A DNA stretch of 41,594 nucleotides. Source: Gnetum montanum (lineage: Eukaryota > Streptophyta > Gnetopsida > Gnetales > Gnetaceae). The notes under the pieces are model-generated. The model had not been told where the DNA came from. It searched no databases and saw only the letters and a list, made by a program, of their open reading frames with translations. The stretch spans positions 155,373 through 196,966 of the forward strand of contig MNCI01008022.1 in NCBI GenBank assembly GCA_015680685.1, written 5' to 3'. Every line of letters begins with the position of its first letter. Within the stretch, counting starts at the first letter, position 1. Position numbers and translations under genes: made by a program. Positions 1 through 10,881 of this stretch are shown here, one piece after another.

Positions 1-1667
1 AGTTACACTTATCATTAGTAATCTCTGCAAGGAAGCTTTTCCTTTTTGTTATGTGGAGTCACCATTGGAACTCTCTCTATCCTTAATTGAGAGCTCTTTG
101 CCTCATCTAATTCTGTCATTCTATTTTGTAACAAGCCAGTATGTGTGGACATTTGGTTGTGCCCCAACTTGGATTTCCTCTAATACTCGTTTATATATAA
201 GGCATTTCCTGAGTTTCATTCACAGTGCTCTCAACTTTCCCTTCCCCTTAACCCTATGACTTATTCAAGTTGTTGTAATTGATGCACCTTTAATTTCAAT
301 AAAACTTCTTTTTGGGGTAAATATAATTTACTAATTAATATAATAAAAAGGATTAAATATTTTAAAAAAGCAATGTATAGTAGGGGTAAATTTCTATTTT
401 TTTTAGAGAAAGATGGTAAGGTGCTTACTTCTAAAGTCAAAAGACTTTGGTTCAAGCTTCAACATAGCCACTCAAAAGAGGTTAGGTTTTAGTTCATCCA
501 CTGACCCTCTTAGGACCTTGCTTGGGTGGGATAAGCATTAAACCTTTGAATGATGATCCTTTTTAAAACATGGTAGAAAGAAAGTTCTTTAACCTCTAGT
601 ATGCTCTAAGTATGTATTTGAAGTGAGCTCTAGAGGGTTTGCTTTATCTCAAATTTAGATTTCTCTTATGTTTCCAAGTGACAAATCAAGTGTCTAATCT
701 TAAGTTCCATAGGATTACAAGGTTGTCTCTAGAATTTTTCCCAAACAAATAAAAACCATTGGAGGATTAAATTTAGAAAATCTTGCAACTAAATAATTAA
801 GGAGGTCAACTTAAAATATGCTAAGAAAATGGGAAGGGAAGAACATGTAATACATAACATAATCAACTTCTATGCAAATTTGGAAAAGAGGATTTGGAAC
901 ATCAAAGAGATGTAACCTTATACAAGATAAGTCATTGGAATAAAAATGTATCAAATAAAAACTTGGACTTTTAGTTAAATGTTAATCTTCTATAAGGTAT
1001 GATTTGTTGTTGAAATGAATTGTGCTTAATTTTCCTTGCCTTCTTCTTCATCTCTTCTCTTTTATTTGACTCTTGTGTAGCATAAATCTTAATTGTTTTT
1101 TTTTTGTAGCATGTTGGGATCAATGTTTTTCAAATTGGTGATCAATCATCAATTAAACAATTAGTCGCTACATTAGATTTTGTGTCGAGTCAAGTTGAGT
1201 TGGTTGCAGCTTTTATGAAATGAAATAAAATTGAAGCTTTATTACATTCAAGCACTAAAGCCAACTCATTGATATTTTGATATTTTTTGATTCTTTGAAC
1301 CTTGCAACTCAACATATTTTCCCACTTGTTAAACTATGGTTGGGGCAATGCGAATGGCTTTTTGCAGTTGTCGCATCTTGCTAGTTTTGTCATGATTGCC
1401 ACCTAAACATGACAACCCTAAACACAAGTTGTGAAGAAAGTTGCAACATGTAAGGACAATGCTAGCTCAAAACTTGAAGCCATTCCTATTCTTATTTTGT
1501 CATTTTATGTTCTCATAGTGCTAAAGTTGTTTGTATTGAGAATAGTATGTAACACTTGAAACTTGAATGAATTAGGTGAAAACATCAAGAGAACATCCAA
1601 CACCATTTTACATAGAACTCATGATGGCTATTATACTGAAGATTGTAGTATGGGATCTGATCAATAG
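1..1667. other. Unclassified AT-rich flank of element A
   Basis: No open reading frame here resembles a known protein. The two short ORFs at 53-259 (+) and 261-455 (-) have no recognisable domain and look like chance openings in AT-rich DNA. The only structured piece is a possible tRNA-derived SINE head near 411-465, listed separately. Element A begins at 1668. Confidence 0.5.
411..520 (+). repeat. Possible tRNA-derived SINE head
   Basis: A stretch starting GATGGTAAGGTGC (A-box-like, about 411-424) is followed 35 bases later by GGTTCAAGC (B-box-like, 449-457). That is the usual spacing of the internal RNA polymerase III promoter of tRNAs and plant SINEs. The sequence after the B box does not pair back as a tRNA acceptor stem, so this is not a tRNA gene. 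I see no clear target-site duplication or 3' tail, so the 3' limit is a guess. Confidence 0.3.
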
Positions 1668-2573
1668 TGATAAAAATAGTTTATGTTGACAATGCAATAT
1701 CATATCTACAATATCATAGCTCTACTTACGTCATCATAGATACGATGTAGTAGGTCATGGCCTTTGTTATAAATACCAACCCATCGTTGCACCAAACGAA
1801 CAACTTTGGTCCAACAATTACGCAAATTCTTGTAGTTTGTTTTCTTGATTTACACTTAGCAATATAGTGAATGCTCGTAGGGTGGTGTTAAGCAATTGTA
1901 CAAAATCTTTGTTTGAGTGAATTGTTCTTGGACACAATTCGTGGCTGGAAATAAAGATCGAGATTGTTTTCCACCATTATAACATTCTACTTAGTTTACT
2001 GTACTTTTGCTTAGTTCATTTTTTCTTACTTAGTTTAGTTTTACTTTTCAGTATGCTTACTTAAGTCATTTACAATTTCCAAATACTTTACTTTTCCATT
2101 GTTCCTTAGTACAACAATACAAGTACAATTGATTTCAAGTGTGTAGTGTAATTGTTTGGTAACCTAGTAGTGAGTTCACTTGATTCGCTCAATAGTGGAT
2201 TCACTTAGTAATCCCAGTGATAGTTACATGAGTCCTTGACGTGAATGGTAAACTAGGAATGGATACTTATTGCCTATAGGCTAGAATAGTTTCTTTACTT
2301 GCATTACACTTAAACCTAGATTTCATTATCCTATTTTCCTCAATGTTTACACTTAGTCTTAATTTGAGCCAACAACATCAATATATCATATGCCTCATCG
2401 AGAGTTAAACTATACAACTTGTACTTCACTAACTCAAAGAGTTTAGACAACTATCACAAACTAAATCTTAACTGCTAGTGAATTTACATTGGCCATCCAT
2501 GGATTATGATCATGTTGCATGTGTATACTTGTGACTTGTATGGTAGAGTGTTGGAATACACAACCACTCATCA
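1668..2573 (+). repeat. 5' LTR of element A
   Basis: It starts TGATAAAAAT and ends CTCATCA. U3 carries palindrome-like boxes (1698-1754), then TATAAATA at 1768-1775. AATAAA at 1950-1955 is a likely polyadenylation signal. U5 contains repeated 'TTGGTAACC...AGTAGT'-type phrases also seen in the LTRs of B and D. The LTR is 906 bp, against 871 bp for its partner at 15368; an indel of roughly 40 bp near 2430-2485 accounts for most of the difference. Confidence 0.88.
1732..1775 (+). promoter_or_regulatory. U3 box and TATA of element A 5' LTR
   Basis: A 23-nt box (1732-1754) containing GATACGATGTAGTAGG lies 14 nt before TATAAATA. The same box recurs inside the element at 10620-10642, matching at 20 of 23 positions. 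In the 3' LTR the TATA position reads TATGAATG (about 15468), so that copy has probably lost its core promoter. Confidence 0.7.
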
Positions 2574-2574
2574 T

Positions 2575-2592
2575 TAGCACCGTTGCCAAGGA
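2575..2592 (+). other. Primer binding site of element A (tRNA-Asp type)
   Basis: TAGCACCGTTGCCAAGGA begins two bases after the LTR's terminal CA. It matches the intact site of element D (37122-37139) at 14 of 18 positions, and all four differences are G to A. The intact form is complementary to the 3' end of plant tRNA-Asp, the primer used by Athila-type elements. Confidence 0.8.
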
Positions 2593-2703
2593 TGTGTTAA
2601 TGTTCGCTAAGTAGTTGATTTTACAAAGTTCATTATGTTAATAGTCATTAAGCAAATCCTTTATAATTAAACAATTTTTTCCAAAGTACACACTTCATCT
2701 AAT

Positions 2704-4860
2704 ATGGCTTCTACAAACAAGGAGAAATCATCACTTGTTAATGAATTTAATAAAATTCATGATAGGGAATATAATGAAGAAGATTCAAGTGTGCCCATGC
2801 AAACTAGAATCTCCTATGCTTACATTGACTCATGTTATCTTGATTTCACATTTGTCTTTCACTAGGATGAATAACTAAGGTGGAGAGATTTACAGGGCAA
2901 CATTGTTTTGCCTCCATAACATTCGTCATCATCCTTGTTGCAAGCAACCCTCATAAGGTCAAACCTTGGTCACATACAAGAAGGATACCACATTACAAGG
3001 CATAGGACCAGGTCATACCAATCAACAGAAGCTCAAGTAAGAAGGGATGTTGCTATGGAGATAAGGCATGAGCTTGATAAAGGAAATAAAGTCCCACAAA
3101 TGATTGTCCTAGAGAAAAGAGATGATGCTATGTTTCATATAGAGAAATTTTATCAAACCCATGGATCTCAATCTCAAACACCAATCATTAGTATTGAAGA
3201 TCCTATGAAAATACAATTGCATTCAGCTCTTGCTGAAACACCCATAGGAGATAAGGAAGACTCCACATTAAGGAGGAACTCAAGGCCTAGAACCTTCATT
3301 GAATCAAAAAGAGATGAATGAAGGAGTAATAGAAGGAGAACTAGGCAACATTGTTCTCCAATTTCTTCCTCTTCCTCCTCACACTCCTCTAGAGAGTATA
3401 ACAAAAGAGAAAGAAGAATAGGGAATCATGATAGGGAAAGATGAAGGGATCCTGAGAGACATGAGCATCAGAGAAGACATCTTGATGAAGAAGAGGATAA
3501 TTACAAGAGAAGAGGAGAAAGGGATAGATACGAAGAGAGAGAGTGTTATGAGCATTGAAGAGGTTACTACTACAATAGAGCTCTTGAACTTGAAGATTAT
3601 GAAGAATCCCTACTAGCTACTTGTAACATGATTAATATCAGAGAAGCAATGTATATTCCTACCAGGCATGTAAGAGATAGTTGCATTGAATGACTAGATA
3701 TGAATAACATTCTCAAATTTGGGGGGATACGATGCATATCCACAACATCATCTTTAAGCCTTCCATGATGCATGTGCCTTGCAAAACATTGAAAATGAGT
3801 GGCAGACACTAAATTTGTTTTCGAGAACACTCTTAAAGAAATTAGAGAGTTGCTACAAATCCTTGGAACCAAAATCTATTTGAACATAGAGTACCATGCT
3901 AGAGCTCTTCAATGACAAATATCAAACTTATTCCAAAGTATCCAATTTGAGAAAATAGATTCAAGGATGGAAGCAAGGGACACATGAATTCCTTGATGCA
4001 ACAATGGGCAGATATTATTCATTATTGCATGCGTGCTTGGGCCATGAATTTTCCCAAAGGGAGCAACTATGACACATTGTCAATGGGCTATGAAACAAGA
4101 CAAGAGATGAGATATATGTCTAAGGCAAGTTATCTAAGATGGCAGTTCATCACATTTAGAGACTCATTAACCAAGTGGCAAAAGAATAAGGAGAGTTAAG
4201 AAAAAGAGAATCAATTGAAAAATACAATAGAGATCCTACCATTAGAGAAAGGGATGTAAAAATATGTGAATCGCAAGAAGAGAAAACTCTAGAAGATACA
4301 ATCCAACAGAAGACTTTACCTATTCAGAAATTAGTTAATGATATTCCAATCAAGGTAGAGAAAATGTGGGATTTTGTAGATGAAAAACTTTCTAAAGCAT
4401 TGAAGATAGTAGAAGAAAAGATTGAACAAGTCCTAAATTGAAGCAAATACAAGAAGAAAAGAAAAGACAATGAACAAGAATAATACAAAAATAAAGGAAA
4501 GATTTTTGCACTAGAGAAAGTAATAGACTCCAATTTAGAAGACAATGAAGGATGTAAAGTATGCTAGTATGACCATCCTAAGGGATGTTGTACTGTTATG
4601 ACCCACTTATAGGAGTCTGGGCATATGTACTTAATCCAAATTTCATCAAGAAATAGATGTCTAGAAGATTACCTTATCTACAAGGTAACTTCGAACAGCC
4701 CTATCAACAAACATACTATCAAAGTGGGGCATATCAACTACAGGAATAGTACTAGTAGTAGTGGCAACAACCATAAGTGTGGGGAATGCCATCACCAAGG
4801 TAACAATATCCATATAGAAAGCTTGATCCCTATGGGTACTATGTTCAATGATCAATCGCC
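2704..4860 (+). pseudogene. gag: gag of element A (broken)
   Basis: Starts at ATG 2704 (MASTNKEK), parallel to MASSHAIN at the start of element D's gag. Shared landmarks with D follow: DFTFVFH and RWRD-QGNIVLPP near 2840-2915, the capsid region around 3700-4200 (equivalent to D's INNIPRFEGGY to LHRCPGHG), and a cysteine/histidine motif CKVC-YDHPKGCC near 4555-4600. Many stops and several frameshifts are present, so no Gag could be made. The gag end is set at the stop TGA 4849-4851, which lies at the same codon as the gag stop of D. Confidence 0.8.
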
Positions 4861-5224
4861 CTAGGGAATACTTCAGTCCATGCTTCCTCTCATTGTTATT
4901 CATCAAAGTATCATTGACCCACTACTTCATGGATGGATCCAAATTCTTACACACCTCAACTAGCACATGGTTCCTTAGTACAAACTCCTAACTCCTTATC
5001 ACTAATACCACCACTAGTTATGTAAGGGGAGCTACCAACACAGTCATAAAAAAAAAAAAGAAAAAAAGAAAAAAAGAACACTACTAGTACAGTAACTACA
5101 CAAGAGGATGTAATTGCAAGTGAACCAAGAGCTAGAAAACGTCTTTTTTTTAGAACAAGTCCAAAAAGGATTCAAAGGATAGGAACTTCACCTAACCCTA
5201 CCCGATCCACACACACTCTAAGAA
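4861..5224 (+). other. gag-protease linker of element A
   Basis: This stretch corresponds to the proline-rich linker before the protease in element D. It holds an almost pure A/G run at 5046-5080 that has no counterpart in D and looks like microsatellite growth. No domain is recognisable. Confidence 0.5.
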
Positions 5225-5700
5225 ACACTATGCTTCCAATACCTACAGACAAGAAAATCACCACTATCATGCTCATGCAAATAATTATACATTGGATTAA
5301 ATTAGGAGCACTTCCCAAAAAGAGAATAGATCCTAGGAGTTCCTTAGCTTACTTTCAAACAATAAGACATAAACCATGCAAAGCTTTCTTAGATTCTAGG
5401 CTAGAAGTAAACCTAATTTCATAAAACATGTACAAGGCATGGAACCGACCCCCACTTAAGAAGAGCAACATCCGATTAGAGCTTGTAGGCCAGTTCATTA
5501 CTATTCCACTTGGACAAGTGAATGATGTTATAACACCATTAGTGGCTAGTCCTATCTTGTTGACTTCTTAGTCATCCATGTGGGAAAGAACAAAGGGGAA
5601 TTTCCCATAATTATGGGAAGAGCATGGCTTTTGCACTATAAATGCTAAGCTTTGGGTCATAGACTTGTCTTTGGAAATATCCAAGGAAGATGAAATTGGA
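5225..5700 (+). pseudogene. Retropepsin-like aspartic protease of element A (broken)
   Basis: The stretch encoding TTIMLMQIIIHWIKLGALPKK matches D's protease entry segment. It is followed by KPCKAFLDSRLEVNLIS, where the catalytic D-S-G of D (LLDSGSGVNLIS) has become D-S-R, and later by the flap region PIIMGRAW. The protease would release mature Gag and Pol proteins in the particle. Stops and a frameshift after 5424 and the lost glycine of the active triad show that it is dead. Confidence 0.75.
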
Positions 5701-6291
5701 ATCATTCAAAGCTGTAGAGTTCTATGTATCACATATAGTGGTAATGGATGCAATTTTGTCCAGAAAATTTAAGCCATAAAAGATAATGCCATCACAACAT
5801 GCAACATGTGTATAGAATACATGTGTGTATAAAAGTGTTTATATGTAACAGCTACTTAACAAGAAGGTACCCAGTGGTTGATAACTGAAGAAGAAACCAA
5901 ATCTAATATGTGCATAGATTTGACAAACAAAATTACAAGTGCATATGTTGAAGAAATCGATAAGTTAGAATGGTTGAAATTACAACCTCCCCACATCGAA
6001 TCACATTAAGAGGAAGATATTGAATGGGAAAGATTAGAGATACAAGAGACACACAAACCAAAACCATTAGAACTAAAAGCCCTACTGGATATGCTTGAAT
6101 ATGCCTTTCTAAATAATAAGAAACCGATAATTATAAAGGTTAACCTTAACAAAGAATAAAGGAGAAAATTACTATAAGCAGTAAATAAATGACCAACTAC
6201 ATTTGCATGGTCCTATGATGAAATCACTAAAATTGATCCATGCATCTACCAACATTGCATCTATACAAATCTAGCTATTAAACCACACCAC
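5701..6291 (+). pseudogene. Protease-RT linker of element A, with extra sequence
   Basis: The linker from the protease flap to the start of RT is much longer than in element D. About 330 bases (roughly 5700-6020) have no counterpart in D, where the matching piece is short. Homology resumes near 6040 with KPLELKALLDMLEYAFL, which corresponds to D's LELKPLPTGLEYVTL. It ends at TAA 6292-6294, the same codon as the stop in D between protease and RT. Confidence 0.55.
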
Positions 6292-6294
6292 TAA

Positions 6295-7130
6295 CCTCAA
6301 GAAGGTTGAACCCAAAGCTTAAGGAAGTTGTTAAGCAAGAGCTAGAAAAGCTATTGAAAGCATGGTTCACTTACCCAATAGTAGACAATGAATGAATTAG
6401 CCCATTAGTCATTGTACCAAAGAAAGGTGGCAAAAGTGGAGGGTTTGTATTGATTTTAGATTGTTAAATATGATAATATTCAAGGACCATTTTCATTTAC
6501 CATTTGTTGAATAAGTCTTGGTTACTATAGTAGGACACCAATATTATAGATTTTTAGATGGCTATAGTGGGTACAATCAAATTCACATTGTACTAAGAAA
6601 TCAAGAAAAAATTACATTCACTAATTCATGGGGAATGTTTGCATACAAGTAGATGCCTTTTGGCTTTTGTAATGAACCCATTACATTTTAGAGGCTGGTA
6701 CTTTGCATCTTCCAAAAGAAAATTAGCAATGGAGTTGAAGTCCTTATGGATGACTTCTTCACATATGGGCTAGATTTTAAACAGGCCTTGGATCATATGG
6801 AGCAAATATTGAAATGATGTGTAGAAATCAATCTAAAGCTCAATTGGCAGAAAAGCCATTTAATCATTCAAGATGATATAGTTTTGGAATATAAAGCTCA
6901 CAAATGAATAGAGGTAGATACAAAGAAGATCAGAGTCATCCAGAATATCACTCAAAGGACATAAACTGTCAAAGATGGTAGATCATTTCTTGGCCATATA
7001 GGATACTGCAAAAGATTCATTGACAATTTTTCAAATATTGCAAAACCATTTGTAGAATTAACTAAGAAAGATGTACCATTTCTATGGATTGAGTAATGTG
7101 CGAAGCATTTGGGCCCTTAAAACACAAATT
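6295..7130 (+). pseudogene. Reverse transcriptase of element A (broken)
   Basis: Follows element D's RT motif by motif: LNPKLK-like start, a VIVPKKGGK block near 6410-6435, the FLDGYSGYNQI block at about 6550-6580, the active-site block VLMDDFFTYG with both aspartates kept (6749-6754), and the LNWQKSHLI and FLGHIGYC blocks to about 7030. The family copies the element's RNA into DNA inside the particle. Several stops and frameshifts break it. Confidence 0.8.
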
Positions 7131-7545
7131 AATTGACACACTAATCCTTTGAGCTTTAGATTGGTTAAAGCCTTTTCATATTATGATAGATGCTTCAAAC
7201 TACGCATTGGGAGTAGTACTAACTCAATTGGATGAGCAAAAAAGACCCTATTATATACACTACACTAGTCAAAGCATCATTGGGGCATAACTTAACTACA
7301 CCATAGTGGAAAAGGAGCTAATGACTATGGTGTATGCACTTGAAAAATTTAGATACTATGTGGTTGGGTACCCTGTTTATGTTCACATAGATTATAATGT
7401 CATCAAATTTCTAATGAACAAACCAGTGGTTAGTCCTAGAGTGAGAAGATGGCTAGTTATCCTACAAGAATTTGACATTACCATGATCGATAAAAAAGGA
7501 ACTAAAAATATGGTAGTAGATCATTTATCAAGACTAAGATGGTAA
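7131..7545 (+). pseudogene. RNase H of element A (mostly open)
   Basis: MIDASNYALGVVLTQLDEQ supplies the first catalytic Asp, VEKELMTMVYALEKF the Glu, and VHIDYNVIKFLMNKP the next Asp. The end VDHLSRL is typical of the RH-integrase joint in gypsy elements. The last 80 codons (7306-7545) are open. A single stop at about 7290 separates them from the first part. RNase H removes the RNA strand and shapes the polypurine primers. The domain is better preserved than the other Pol parts of element A. Confidence 0.82.
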
Positions 7546-7559
7546 TCCCAAGAGAATGA

Positions 7560-8916
7560 TGAACCAATATCAGATCAATTTCTTGATGAAAACTTATTTA
7601 CCAAAAATGCAATGGTTGTAGACTTAATAGGGAAGTTATGGTTTACTGATTACATAAGCTATCTTACCAAACAAGAACTTCCTATTGAATGAAATAAGAA
7701 ATATAAGGAATAGTTCCTCCACAAATTGAAAAGATATATGGAATTCAATGAAAACTTTTACAAGATATGCACTAATGGGTTAATAAGATGGTGTGTTCTA
7801 GAAAAAATTCAACAAATAGTCCTACAAGATGCACAAAAATGACCATGTGTTGGCCATTACGTAGGATGAAGGATGGTACTAAAATTATTGATGGTTACTT
7901 TTGGCCTACCATATTTAGGGATGCACATCAGTTTGCATAGTCTTTTGAAAGATGTCAAAGAGGCGGTAGGCTACTAGCTAGAAATGAAGGATCACAACAA
8001 TGGATATAACCATTGAAACCTTTTGACATTTGGGGAATTGACTTCTTGGGTTTTATTACACCAATGTCAAATGGAAAGTCTTACATTATAGTAACAGTTG
8101 ATTATTGCACCAAGTGGGCAAAAGTAGTTGTAGTCAAGGATTGCATAATAAAAATAGCTGCTAAATTCTTTCAAAAACATGTGGTGAATAGATTTGGAGT
8201 ACCATGCATGCTTATGTCCAACAACAGGACTCATTTTATAGGAGCTACATTTAAAAAACTAATGCAACAACTTGGGGGTGAATCACAAACTAACTACACA
8301 TACCATCTCCAAGAAAATGATCAAAGTAGAAGTAATTAACTAGGAGATCACAAGAATATTAACTAGAATAGTTAGTCATTGTAGGAAGGATTAGAGCACA
8401 AAACTTAATGATGCTCTATGGGCATATAGATCCACCTAAAAACTTCCTATAGGGTATTCCCGTATGAGTTAGTATATGGTAAAATACCCACATTAGTGAT
8501 CTAAGTAGAACTCAATATCTTTTGTATTTCCAATACACTTGACCTCGATTTAAGCATAGCTCAAAGAGAACATCTCATGAATCTCAATCTTTTAGACGAA
8601 AATTGATTGGTAGGCCTAACTGAGTAATGAAATTCACTAAAAGTACTCTAAATGTAGATATGATGCTAGCCTAACTGAGTAACGAAATTCACTAAAAGTA
8701 CTTTAAACATAGACATGATGCTAGGACATAATTCAGTTGGGTGATAAAGTCCTCTACTATAATTCTAGGCATGTCTTGCAAAAGGCTAAGATTCAAATCT
8801 TATGGGAAGGATCATATATTGTCCATACTACATACCGATTTGGTGCCATGTAGATCTATCACCCAACAACCCCACAGAAGCTAATTCTTGTCAATATTCA
8901 ACAAGTCAAACCATAG
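7560..8916 (+). pseudogene. Integrase of element A (broken)
   Basis: A decayed HHCC zinc region lies near 7830-7965 (the GHY and RCQ parts can be read). The catalytic core is open at 8013-8339. It starts PFDIWGIDFLGFITP with the first Asp. The second position reads SNNRTHF where the family has S-D-x-x-T-H-F, so the second catalytic Asp is replaced by Asn. The C-terminal part is disrupted by a 55-bp duplication (8614-8723) and ends at VNIQQVKP-stop (8914-8916), as expected for the end of an Athila-type Pol. Integrase inserts the DNA copy into the chromosome. Confidence 0.78.
8614..8723 (+). repeat. 55-bp tandem duplication in integrase
   Basis: Two copies start GCCTAACTGAGTAA at 8614 and 8669 and run to GATGCTA each time, with a few differences. 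The length is not a multiple of three, so the duplication breaks the integrase frame. It arose after or during loss of function. Confidence 0.85.
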
Positions 8917-9007
8917 CATGACTTTCCTTACTCTCTCAAGAACTCTACTCTCTCTACCAAGTAGTTTACCACCTGTTCAATCTTCCAAATATTCACTTCT
9001 CATAATA

Positions 9008-9021
9008 GTCATGGGGGTGTC
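9008..9021 (+). promoter_or_regulatory. Polypurine-like tract 1 of element A (after pol)
   Basis: AGTCATGGGGGTG lies about 90 bases after the Pol stop. It shares the core TAGTYNTGGGGG with the tract next to the 3' LTR. A T-rich stretch (about 9045-9250) follows. A role as a second plus-strand primer is inferred from the match only. Confidence 0.5.
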
Positions 9022-10619
9022 AAATTTAACACTTAGGCTTCCTTCTAATGCTTTTTAACTTTTTGATTTTCTTACCAATTTTCACATTTTTTAATATTTT
9101 CCCATTCCTTAATCATTTCCTATTTTTAATACCTTTTAAAATCTTCCTACATTTTTCCATTCCTATCCATTTTTTGTTGTCATTTTTTTCTATGATTTTT
9201 CATCGTCCTTTCTTGTACATATTTTTGTTAATTTTTCTCATAAAGTGCAAAGGAATAAAACAAGATGAGTCCCAATAATGTGAATTTGACCTTATATTAT
9301 CAAATCATTGAAGGACTGATTCTATATATAGTATGACCACATCATCCATCCACTCATTCCCAATAATAAGAGGTTCTTACCATGGGCATAATGATATTCT
9401 TTTCATAATAAAACTAAAATAAACTTTTGATGAAAAAGTGAAGAACCAAGTGGAAATGAAAAGGGTGTGACGTCAAGGATATTTGTGGATTCTCTAAGGT
9501 TGCTACTATAAATCTTATCTTGTTATTAAGTTGTATCATTTACTTAACTTATAACAAAAAATGGAAGTACATCTAAAATAAGTGCTATCTTATCATGTTG
9601 CTTGAAAGACATGTTACCCATGCTTGAAGGTAGTCCTCTGGTAAGGTTGACATAGTAATAACATAATAAATGAATAGAATAAAAATTTTTGGGGGTTCCA
9701 TTGGAAAGACATGTTACCCATGCTTGAAGGTAGGTGACTTCTCAAAAATTTCAAGGTTTCTTGAATTCACATTGGTTACAAGGCTAGAAATAGATGTTAT
9801 CCATGCTTGAAGGTAGTCCTCTATTCAATGGCCAAGTCTCCTTTATAAAATAAAGTGTACTATTAATAAACTACTTCCTTGAACTGCGTTGCCAAGTGGT
9901 AGTACTTCTTGCAATTGTGGTAATCTTGTGGTTGTCAGTTTTGAGATGATACATTATGATGTCACTGGTAAGTGGTATGGACTTGGATTGGACCTTGGAT
10001 AGAAGGGCTAATGATTATTTTAACTATATATTACACATAGAATTCATTATGCCTATGGTAAGACACCTCATGTCATATTTTTTGCAATTGCTACTCCTGT
10101 TTCACGACACTGTTATATATAATCATACTTTAATTGTTTTGCATAATATAATGCTATTTTTTAATCCAAGCGATATTGACATGTATGTTTTGAAAGATAA
10201 GTATGTTTTACATTTAACTTCTTGATTGCCTATGGACAATTGTAGGTGTAGCTTTACAAGGGCACTAAGGACTAGTGCCTACTTTGGGGAGGATCCATTT
10301 TTATAACTCTTGTGCTTCATACCTAGTGACCAATTCCACATCATCTTATGCCTTCAAGACACTTAAACCATCATTTTCACTTTCCTCCATACTCATAATT
10401 GATCATACATTTGGCAATTCCTACCATCCATCTCTTATATACCTCAGTGACTTACTTTGCCAAAGATTCCTTCTTCCATAAACTTTTACTGCCAAATTTT
10501 CATATTCTAAGCATCATCCATGATCAAGAATCCTTCACCACCTCTACATATTTCAAACTATCCATTTGACTCAATTTTTCATCAAAAATTGCCCAAAATC
10601 CAAAATGTTTCAAGGGTAA
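9022..10619 (+). other. Long non-coding zone between pol and ORF3, element A
   Basis: About 1.6 kb without a credible ORF. The first part is T-rich. Blocks near 9330-9520 (starting around CTCATTCC, with AATAAGAGGTTCTTACC and AAGTGAAGAACCAAG) and near 9950-10330 (including GTGCCTACTTTGG) reappear in the same order in element B (26225-26410 and 26690-27060). That conservation between diverged elements, without coding potential, suggests a functional RNA or DNA segment. The short ORFs at 9048, 9956 and 10275 do not match between A and B and are not supported. Confidence 0.65.
9604..9816 (+). repeat. Three short direct repeats
   Basis: The phrase CCATGCTTGAAGGTAG occurs three times (ends near 9633, 9733 and 9816), each within a longer similar context. 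Element B has one diverged copy at about 26515-26550 that best resembles the middle one, so A has gained copies. Confidence 0.8.
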
Positions 10620-10706
10620 CATCGTAGCTACGATGTATTAGGCCTTAATACATTGTAGCTTCGAAGTTATATCTACGATGTTGCCGTTGCAAAAATCTAT
10701 ATATAC
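10620..10706 (+). promoter_or_regulatory. Internal U3-like promoter module upstream of ORF3, element A
   Basis: CATCGTAGCTACGATG (10620-10635) is a perfect 16-bp palindrome and starts a 23-nt box matching the LTR box at 1732-1754 at 20 of 23 positions. A related piece, ATCTACGATG, is at 10671-10680. TATATATA follows at 10698-10705. No LTR termini surround it, so it is not a nested LTR. It lies about 580 bases before the ORF3 start. Promoter activity is inferred. Confidence 0.6.
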
Positions 10707-10862
10707 GTGAGAAGTTAGAAGTTTGTTATTCTTCTCATTTAATGTATAGGAAGTTCATGCCATTTTCTAACCCTTTGATGATCAAACTTCCAAGATTTAT
10801 AATTTCCTATTGTAGCTCCAATTTGTGTGATTCTTGAATCCTCTTGATCATGGGAAAATCAA

Positions 10863-10881
10863 CTTAGTTGTGGGGGAGAGC
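10863..10881 (+). promoter_or_regulatory. Polypurine-like tract 2 of element A
   Basis: CTTAGTTGTGGGGGAGAGC lies about 165 bases after the internal TATA box. It differs at one position from tract 1 of element B (25953-25971), though the two sit at different places in the map. Function is inferred from the shared core. Confidence 0.5.

Noticed and set aside
53-455. Two short ORFs in the left flank
   Set aside because: No domain, AT-rich, no conserved copy in the window. Likely chance.
411-465. A functional tRNA gene
   Set aside because: Promoter-like boxes are present, but I could not pair the acceptor and anticodon stems.
9604-9816. Three repeats as a possible CRISPR-like array
   Set aside because: Three irregularly spaced repeats in a eukaryotic retrotransposon. 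No Cas genes and no regular spacers.
9048-10481. Short ORFs at 9048-9278, 9956-10225 and 10275-10481
   Set aside because: They lie in the conserved zone, but their frames are not kept in element B. The first is a T-rich stretch read as Phe/Leu/Ile.
10620-10706. Internal promoter module as part of a nested LTR
   Set aside because: No TG...CA ends, no target duplication and no LTR-like R/U5 sequence around it, and it sits at the same place in A and B.
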